A stretch of DNA of 7,080 nucleotides from Verrucomicrobiales bacterium (lineage in GTDB: Bacteria; Verrucomicrobiota; Verrucomicrobiia; Limisphaerales; UBA9464), in contig DLVS01000178.1 of assembly GCA_003445095.1 (NCBI GenBank), positions 1 to 7,080 of the forward strand. Direction: 5' to 3'. Each line of letters begins with the position of its first letter. Position 1 is the first letter of the stretch. The notes beneath the pieces are model-generated. The model made no database searches. It was not told the origin of the DNA and saw nothing but the letters and a program-made list of their open reading frames with translations. This document shows positions 1-6,500 of the stretch, piece after piece. Made by a program: the position numbers and the translations under genes.

Positions 1-1059
1 TGGGCGGCCCTCGGGGCGATCTCGCTTGCGACCGCCAATGCCCAGGTTGAAATCAATATCTCAGGAGCGGTCGCGTTTCGTGACACGGCTTACCGGTCGA
101 TTCGCGCGCTCTACGGCGCCAATCTTCAATCTCAAAACCCGGCCGACGGTCCGACGACGTCATCGCAACTGAAGGTCAACTGGACCGGAACCATTCCCGA
201 GCTTTTTGGCGATCAGACCGTGACGATTAGAGCCTTTTACAACGGCGCGGTCGCAGGGATCCAAGACCTGACCCAAGATCGCTCAGCGTTATTCTTGGCG
301 AGCGTTACTCCCGGCGACACGAACACGATTCCCTTGAAGGCCGACCTGGCGCTCTCTTCGGTTTTCCAACGTTCCACTGTCTTTACGATGCCAACTTTGG
401 AAGACGCCCGCTTCGGCGTCACCCCCATCACCTTGGTTCGCAGCACCACAGCCGACACGTCGATTACCAATGTTACTTCGCATCAATTGCGGACTCTCGC
501 AGCGAACGGCGCCCTGCCGGCTTGGTTCTTTACCAGCGACACCAATGACGTGGACTCTATATACTTCATTAATCGCGACCCAACGGCCGGTCAGCGAGTT
601 GTGTTGTTCAAGGACGCGGTCTTTAACGGATCACCGATTTCATACTCCTGGGATGCGACTAGCTCCTCGTATGTGATTGATCCGACCGGACGCACCGCGC
701 CACAGATTCAAGCTCTGCTCAACACGGCCGGGCCCGCGATTAGCTTTTTGGTGACGCTGGATGCCTTCGGAGTGAATGGTGGAGCGAACGTGCTCCATTA
801 CAACGGAAACCTCCCAGTGAATGGAACCTTCAATAATACCGCCAACGATTTCGGCCCAGTCATCAACGGACAATACAGCCTCTGGGTTTACGAACACATC
901 TTCAATCGGACCACTGCGTCGGCCAACGTGCGTGCGTTCCGTGATGCCCTTGTCGGGGCGATCGATGTCGAACTGCAAACCTCAGCGTTTTCCATCCCGT
1001 TGAGCAAAATGAAAGTGGAACGCGTGGCTGACGGCGCTCCGGTCGCTCCCATCGAATAA
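1..1059 (+). CDS. Secreted PstS-like (type 2 periplasmic-binding fold) protein, 5' end cut by the window
   Basis: The frame is open from base 1 and ends at TAA 1057-1059, giving 352 residues. The first 14 visible residues (WAALGAISLATANA, then Q) look like the end of a Sec signal peptide with an ANA|Q cleavage site, so only the first few codons are missing. A GTG at 220 is an internal codon, not the start. By eye the order of motifs follows phosphate-type solute-binding proteins: an N-terminal SGAVAFR loop (visible residues 21-27), VTIRAFYNGAVAGIQ (74-88), ADLALSSVF (114-122), a VTPITLVR strand (140-147), an LRTLAANGALPAWF segment (163-176), NRDPTAGQRVV (191-201) where PstS has its R-x-x-G-S-G-T loop, and GQYSLWVYEH (290-299). 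Mature length, about 338 residues, also fits that family. Several residues that bind phosphate in PstS seem replaced, so the ligand is unknown. It lies 17 bases before the TpsB gene and is probably cotranscribed with it. The gene is certain; the fold assignment is a moderate-confidence inference. Confidence 0.72.
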   Translation, partial: WAALGAISLATANAQVEINISGAVAFRDTAYRSIRALYGANLQSQNPADGPTTSSQLKVNWTGTIPELFGDQTVTIRAFYNGAVAGIQDLTQDRSALFLASVTPGDTNTIPLKADLALSSVFQRSTVFTMPTLEDARFGVTPITLVRSTTADTSITNVTSHQLRTLAANGALPAWFFTSDTNDVDSIYFINRDPTAGQRVVLFKDAVFNGSPISYSWDATSSSYVIDPTGRTAPQIQALLNTAGPAISFLVTLDAFGVNGGANVLHYNGNLPVNGTFNNTANDFGPVINGQYSLWVYEHIFNRTTASANVRAFRDALVGAIDVELQTSAFSIPLSKMKVERVADGAPVAPIE

Positions 1060-1064
1060 CCATC

Positions 1065-1069
1065 GGAGA
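1065..1069 (+). promoter_or_regulatory. Ribosome-binding site that fixes the TTG start of the TpsB gene
   Basis: GGAGA lies seven bases before TTG 1077-1079, inside the 17-base gap after the stop of the upstream gene. No in-frame ATG or GTG occurs before codon 78, which lies inside the first POTRA domain, so a non-ATG start is needed to include the signal peptide. The only other candidate, TTG at 1107, has no Shine-Dalgarno-like sequence before it. Confidence 0.75.
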
Positions 1070-1076
1070 CCATCCA

Positions 1077-3539
1077 TTGATCCCACCGCGGCACACCACC
1101 ATACGTTTGGAGTGTGACTACGCGTCCGCAGGACGCGCGGTCGCGGGGTTTTGCTTTTTAGCTAAGGCTTGTTTTTGGCTGTTCCTCTGCGCGCTTCCGG
1201 CACTCGGTAACGCGCCGGCGCCGTCGGCCCCTCAAGCGACTTTTCGGATCGAGCGATTTGAAGTCGAGGGTGGTCCGGTGTTGGATCCGCCGACGGTGAA
1301 CGAAGCGATGGCGGAGGCGGTGGGCGAACGAGTGAGCCTGCCCCAGATCCGCGCCGCGTTGGTTCGGCTGCAGCGCGCTTATAAAGCAGCGGGACACACC
1401 AATCTGACGGTAAGCCTTCCGCGGCAGGAGTTGCGCTCCGGAACGGTCACGGTTCGCGTCAACCAATCCCCGGCCTCAGGCGCGAGCCCAGGTCCCACCT
1501 TTGACATCCGGCGCTTCGAACTGAAGGGCAATACAGTGCTGGCGCCCGAAGTGGCCGATTCGATTCTTCAGCGGGCGGTCGGACCGGCGGTAACGCCGGA
1601 TGAGCTCACCCAAACTCTCCGTCAGTTGCAGCAGGCTTATCGGGACCGTGGCCACCCATCGGTAGTGATCGAAGCGCCACGGCAAATTGTCTCCGGCGGC
1701 CTGGTCACCATTGAGGTCCGAGAAAATCTCTTGGCCGCCAGGGCACCTAAGCCGGCGGCCCTTGAAGCGACTTCCCCGCCCAAGCCGGCGACCTTCGAGG
1801 TTCGCCACTATGAGATTCTGGGTAATTCGCTCCTTTCACCCGAATTCATCGATTCGATCCTGACCAATGCCACGGGAGCGGAAGTCACCTTGCCCCAAAT
1901 CCAAAAGGCGCTCGGCGAACTGCAACTAGCCTATCGCGAACGCGGTTACGCCACGGTTTCGGTGGGGTTGCCACAACAGCAACTCACGAACGCAGTCGTC
2001 AAAGTTCGCGTCACCGAAGGGCTGCTCGTGGATGTCCAAATTAGCGGCAATGAATACTTCAGTTCCAACAATGTGAGGCGGGCCTTGCCGAGTCTGAAGA
2101 CGAACGAGGTGCTCAATAGCCGCATCTTTCAGCAGGAGCTCGACCTGGCCAACCAGAACCGTGATCGCCAGATCTATCCCGTCCTTGGCCCTGGCCCGGA
2201 GCCCGGCACCAGCGCCTTGACCTTGCGAGTGAAAGACCGCCTCCCGCTGCATGGACGTTTCGATCTCAACAACTACTCGACTCCAGGAACGCCGGATTGG
2301 CGAATTAACACTTCGGCCAATTACAACAACCTGTGGCAGCTCGAACATCAAGTGGGTGTTTCCTACGGCTTCAGCCCTCAGACGTATAAGAACCCTTTGC
2401 CCCAACCCGACTTTTTGCTGAACCGCCCCTTGGTGGCAAACTTCGGCGCCTATTACCGGATGCCCTTCGGCCCGCCGGCATCGGTGGCCGAACAAATCTC
2501 GGGTGCGACGCAGTTTGGCTATGACGAAGCCACCCGGCAGTTCCGCCTGCCTCCGTCGGCCGGCCAATCGGAGCTGACGATCTACGGCAGCGCTTCCTCC
2601 GATGACACCGGAGTTCAATACGGACCGGCGATTGTGGTGGTGGATCAGCCCGACCTCCGGATTGTTTCGCAAGACACTGGACGGAACGACACCGACAACG
2701 CCGCGGTAGGTGGCCGGGTCAATTTTCCGCGCACGATGGACCAAACTTCCGTCCTAAACTTCTCGGCCGGTCCTGATTTCAAATATTATTCGGTCGAAAG
2801 CTTCAACACGAACAACTTCTTCTTCACCGAGACCTATACGACGCCCTCCGGCGGCACGATCACCACCAACTGGGTGGAGTCATCGCCGCAACCCACCCGG
2901 TACAACGACGTGGGTTATTTGCCGCTGAGCCTGGCCGTGGATTACTCCCATCGAGCAACCAATAGCGTGTTCACCGCCAACGCGACGGTAAGCGGCAACT
3001 TTGTAGGCAACTCTGCGGATTTTCGGGCGTTGGCGTATTCGCCGGACGCTCAGTCCGAGTGGGGGAAGTTCACCACGGCGGTGAGCTGGGATCGCACGTT
3101 CGGAAAAAACTGGTCTCTTTTGGCGCGTGGCAACGGCCAGGCCACGACCGGCCCCGTGATCAACAACGAACAATTTGCTTTGGGCGGGATTCGCAGCGTT
3201 CGCGGCTATTACGACGGCGATGAGTATGGCGACGCGGGTTGGTTCGCCAGTGTGGAACTCCGCACGCCGTTCCTGATGGAACCCGTGTCAATTGGGAACG
3301 CGGAAGTGCCGGTGTGGCTTCGGGCTTCGGTTTTCATGGATGTGGGGCAACGTTTCCTCTACGAGGCGCCGGACTTCGTGGACGCATACAACACGCTGTG
3401 GGGAACCGGGTTTGGAGTGTCGGCCAATATCAACAATCGCGTGGATGTCCGGATCACGGTGGGGTGGCCTCTGCTAGATTCGGTGAACAGCACGGCCGGT
3501 ACGGCCCGCACTTATTTCACTTTGGGAGGACAGTTCTGA
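1077..3539 (+). CDS. TpsB two-partner secretion transporter (ShlB/FhaC/HecB family) with expanded POTRA array
   Basis: This is the outer-membrane pore that recognises the TPS domain of its exoprotein in the periplasm and moves it to the cell surface. The 820 residues divide as follows: a signal peptide with a long n-region and hydrophobic core (about 21-46, ending ALGNA); three tandem POTRA_2-type units (55-130, 141-216 and 239-314), each with an F-x-[IV]-x-x-[FY]-E-x-x-G opening, an L-x-x-L-Q-x-AY-[KR]-x-[RA]-G-[HY] helix and a closing V-x-[VI]-x-V strand; a Pro/Ala linker (221-238); a ShlB-type last POTRA (about 315-388, with SGNEYFSSNNVRRALPSL and LGPGPEPGTSALTLRV); and a 16-strand-type barrel (about 389-820). 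The barrel carries the hallmark L6 loop motif VRGY at 708-711, within GGIRSVRGYYDGDEYG, and ends in Phe. Typical TpsB proteins have two POTRA domains and about 550-580 residues, so this one is enlarged. The start is TTG, chosen from the GGAGA at 1065. The gene ends in a one-base overlap with the exoprotein gene. The family call is very secure; domain edges are by eye. Confidence 0.96.
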   Translation: MIPPRHTTIRLECDYASAGRAVAGFCFLAKACFWLFLCALPALGNAPAPSAPQATFRIERFEVEGGPVLDPPTVNEAMAEAVGERVSLPQIRAALVRLQRAYKAAGHTNLTVSLPRQELRSGTVTVRVNQSPASGASPGPTFDIRRFELKGNTVLAPEVADSILQRAVGPAVTPDELTQTLRQLQQAYRDRGHPSVVIEAPRQIVSGGLVTIEVRENLLAARAPKPAALEATSPPKPATFEVRHYEILGNSLLSPEFIDSILTNATGAEVTLPQIQKALGELQLAYRERGYATVSVGLPQQQLTNAVVKVRVTEGLLVDVQISGNEYFSSNNVRRALPSLKTNEVLNSRIFQQELDLANQNRDRQIYPVLGPGPEPGTSALTLRVKDRLPLHGRFDLNNYSTPGTPDWRINTSANYNNLWQLEHQVGVSYGFSPQTYKNPLPQPDFLLNRPLVANFGAYYRMPFGPPASVAEQISGATQFGYDEATRQFRLPPSAGQSELTIYGSASSDDTGVQYGPAIVVVDQPDLRIVSQDTGRNDTDNAAVGGRVNFPRTMDQTSVLNFSAGPDFKYYSVESFNTNNFFFTETYTTPSGGTITTNWVESSPQPTRYNDVGYLPLSLAVDYSHRATNSVFTANATVSGNFVGNSADFRALAYSPDAQSEWGKFTTAVSWDRTFGKNWSLLARGNGQATTGPVINNEQFALGGIRSVRGYYDGDEYGDAGWFASVELRTPFLMEPVSIGNAEVPVWLRASVFMDVGQRFLYEAPDFVDAYNTLWGTGFGVSANINNRVDVRITVGWPLLDSVNSTAGTARTYFTLGGQF
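1121..1137 (+). other. Perfect 7-bp inverted repeat (hairpin) just inside the TpsB gene
   Basis: CGCGTCC (1121-1127) and GGACGCG (1131-1137) pair perfectly around a GCA loop. The stem begins 44 bases after the TTG start and lies in the codons of the signal-peptide n-region. A T-rich stretch (1149-1159) follows, but 11 bases separate it from the stem, which is too far for a normal intrinsic terminator. A role in slowing translation or in partial attenuation between the first and second genes is possible but unproven; chance in GC-rich coding DNA is also plausible. Confidence 0.4.
1239..2018 (+). repeat. Three tandem POTRA_2-type domain repeats within the TpsB gene
   Basis: At protein level the unit of about 76 residues recurs starting at residues 55 (TFRIERFEVEG), 141 (TFDIRRFELKG) and 239 (TFEVRHYEILG), with spacings of 86 and 98 residues. 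The helix segments LPQIRAALVRLQRAY, PDELTQTLRQLQQAY and LPQIQKALGELQLAY align without gaps. Nucleotide identity has largely decayed, although short matches persist (CCCCAGATCC near 1341 against CCCCAAATCC near 1892). The duplications are therefore old, not recent. The second and third units are separated by a Pro/Ala-rich linker. Confidence 0.88.
3524..3530 (+). promoter_or_regulatory. Ribosome-binding site of the TpsA gene, inside the end of the TpsB gene
   Basis: GGGAGGA encodes part of the last residues of TpsB (LGGQF) and lies eight bases before ATG 3539-3541. It is a strong match to the anti-Shine-Dalgarno core. Because the stop codon of TpsB (TGA 3537-3539) shares its last base with this ATG, ribosomes finishing TpsB could restart directly on TpsA. 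Confidence 0.85.
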
Positions 3540-6500
3540 TGAAACGACGAAAACTTACGGAACCCGAAACGCGCGGCGTTCTTTTGGCGGCGGCACTAAC
3601 CCCCTGGGTCGTCCAGGCCAATCCGCAGGGGCTGAGCGTTCAAAGCGGCAGCGCCACCGCCAGCCTTTCGGGCTCGCAACTCAACGTTACCGCATCGCAC
3701 CAAGCCGTCCTAAATTGGCAGAGCTTCAATATCGCTCCGGGCGAAACCACCCGCTTTATCCAACCGAATCCGGCGTCCGTCGTTTGGAATCAAATTCAGG
3801 ATCAGAACCCGTCGCAGATCTTCGGCAGTTTGGAAGCCAACGGGATCGTGGTGCTCATGAACCAGTCCGGGTTCTATTTCGGACCCGACGCGCGGGTCGA
3901 TGCCGCCGGCTTCGTGGCCTCCACGGCCGTGGCTCCGGCCGACACCGCTGCCGGTCTGTTCTGGCAATTTACCGGCGCGCCGCCGCAGGCGAAAATTGTC
4001 AATTACGGTCAACTGAACTCGAGCCGCGGGGGCTCCTTGTTCCTCATCGCCGAGCATATCGAAAATCATGGCTCGATTTCGGCGCCCGAAGGCCAAGTCG
4101 GTTTGCTGGCCCAGCAAGAAGTGTTGCTCAGCAACCGCCCCGATGGGTTGGCGTTGGCTTCGACGGTTCGGTTGCCGGCAGGTTCGGTCAACAACTCCGG
4201 GCGGATCGTGGCCGACGCCGGCGCCATTGCCCTGCACGCCGAAGTGGTTAACCAGTCTGGCCTGGTCCAAGCCAACTCAGTGCGCGAACGCAATGGCGTG
4301 ATCGAGTTGCTCGCCTCCGAATCGATCACTTTGGCCGAAGGGTCGGTCACGCGAGCTTCGGGCGACACCGGCAATGGCGGCCGAATCGAGATCAAGTCCG
4401 CGGGGAGCTATCAAGACTCCGCTTCGGCGGTGATCGATGTTTCTGGCGGAGGGCCTCACGGCAACGGGGGATTGGCCGAGGTTTCAGCCGTCGCTCTACC
4501 AAAGATTGAGGCGACCATCGATGGACACGCCGGCCCCGGCGGCCGCGGCGGTCAACTGCTGATCGATCCGACGGATATCCTTTTAAACACCACGGGCAAC
4601 GGTTCGGCTGGATCCGGCACGGTGGGCGCCGGTGATCCACCCACGACCCTCACGCTCGACGTGAATACGGCTTTCGTCGGCTTCTCGCAGATTACGCTCC
4701 AAGCGACTCGCAACATCCAGCTCACGGCCAATACGCTCTGGGACTTGGCGGCATCCACCGGCGTGAGCAGTCCCGGAAGTCTGCTCACGTTGGAAGCGGG
4801 CAACAATATCACCATCGGAAACGGCGCCAGTCTGGTCGCCGGCGAGGGTTGGTCCATCTCGCTTCAAGCCGGACGTGACTTCTCCGCTCCTGGATTGGTG
4901 CAAGCGGGAGTGGGCAACATTTCGCTGTCTGGGACGGGGTCCATCGAAGCCAAGGACGGAAGTCTGAGTTTGCTGGCGGGGAACAATGTGACTGTCGCGG
5001 CGGGGTTTATTCGCACGGTCGGGGGAGGAGACATCAGCGTCCACGCCCTTGCCGGCAATGTGAACAGCGGCAATCGCAATGCCGGCTATCTCTTCCGACC
5101 CGCGGGCTACGAAGTCGATCCCAACCTGGGAGGCATCAGCACCGCGGCCGGCGGCGATGTCACCATGCTCTTCCGATCTGATATCATTAGTTACCTGCCG
5201 CTTCCTGGCGGAGTGCAAACCGACGCCGGCAGCGGCGCTTTCGGGCGCGATAATCCCAACACTCCGCAAGTGGAGAATGCCGGCAACGTTACGCTCATTT
5301 CGGGTCGCGACATTTCCGGACACTTCGTCGTGGCCAATGGCGTCGGCATGGTCAGCGCCGGACGCAACGCTGGCACCGAGTCGCGGCTGCTAGCACTCAG
5401 TTTGGTCCGCGGGGGTTGGGAAGTTGCCGCGGGCACGGACGTGCTATTGCAGGAAGTGCGCAATCCCAATGGAGTGTTCAATAACGTCGGTTTTGCGTCC
5501 TCGCCCACGCGGCACTGGTTCGACTATTCTGCCGACGCGTTTGTGAAGTTGGCGGCGGGGAATTCGGTGCAATTGCGCGGCAGCGCGTTGCCGCGATACG
5601 ACGATGATTTCTCCCGCAGCCTTACTCCCTTGTACCCGGGTCGGTTGGAAATCGTGGCCGGCAGCGGTGGGGTAATTCTTGGAAACGATGTGACCCTGTT
5701 CCCGTCGCCGACGGGGAACCTGCAGATTCAAACCACCGGGTCGCTCATCGGCACGAAGCCCGGCGATTTGGTACAACTGATCGTTTCCGATAGCGACCGG
5801 CGCCAGTACCGGAGCGTAGGTGATTTCGGACTCAACGACCACGCCCGCACTCCGGTTCATCTCCACGATCCTGAGGCCATCAACCTCGATATCGCGGGTG
5901 ATTTCAGCAGCATCCTCTTGGGGGTTCCCAAACGCGCTGAGATCAAGGTCGGCGGCGACCTGATCAACACCCGCTTTGATGGCCAAAACCTTCGCGCCGA
6001 CGACGTCACTCGCATCCAGGTCGCAGGCGACATTCTGAACCGAAACGAGTTCACCTCCGTACCGCTAGCGACTGAGCCCGATTGGTCGCTGCTCGATTTA
6101 GCGTATCCGCCCCTGACGGGTGACCTCGCGGGCATTGTGGGTCTTTTCGAGTACGACCGGCAGACCCTGACGTTTCGCGGACGCATGACCGGCGACCAGG
6201 AGCGCATCCTCTCCCAGCTTCCGGTGCGAGTCTTCGACCAAAATGGAATCCCGATCCTCGCGCCCAACGGCGAGCCCGTAACACAAATTGTTCAGTTCTT
6301 AAGTCCCCAGGTCGCTCATCAACTGTATGTCGCCAGCCAGGATATCCCCCTGAATCCGGACACCGGCTACCGGTTGGGCGGCGGCGGCCGCTTCGAGATC
6401 ACCGCCCAAAACCTCGATCTGGGCGCCACCGTGGGCATCGTTTCGCAGGGCCCGCGCGGCAACTCGGCGTTGGCCAAATACTTCACTCGCGGAGCCGACC

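Noticed and set aside
220..222. GTG as the start of the first gene
   Set aside because: The same frame is open to base 1 and begins with the end of a signal peptide, so the true start is upstream of the window.
1121..1160. Intrinsic terminator between the first and second genes
   Set aside because: The stem is perfect but short, the T-rich run starts 11 bases after it and is interrupted, and it lies inside the second gene; the operon layout argues for read-through.
1170..1214. Lipoprotein signal in the TpsB leader because of its several Cys residues
   Set aside because: Neither AKAC nor LFLC fits the lipobox pattern (small residue at -1 and allowed residue at -2 and -3), and the barrel family uses signal peptidase I; ALGNA|P is the better cleavage site.
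1926..2744. Long minus-strand open frame (272 codons) opposite the TpsB gene
   Set aside because: It lies wholly antisense to the POTRA and barrel coding region, its protein has no recognisable domain or signal, and long antisense frames are expected in GC-rich DNA with this codon use.
3715..4251. Plus-strand open frame of 178 codons in another frame within the exoprotein gene
   Set aside because: It overlaps the highly recognisable TPS domain in frame 2 and its product is an Arg-rich shadow without family features.
4583..5323. Minus-strand open frame (246 codons) and similar ones at 5444-5986 and 3710-4270 opposite the exoprotein gene
   Set aside because: They mirror the repetitive Gly/Ala/Asn-rich coding strand, giving Arg-, Ala- and Gly-rich low-information proteins; the plus-strand frame is continuous and matches a known family.
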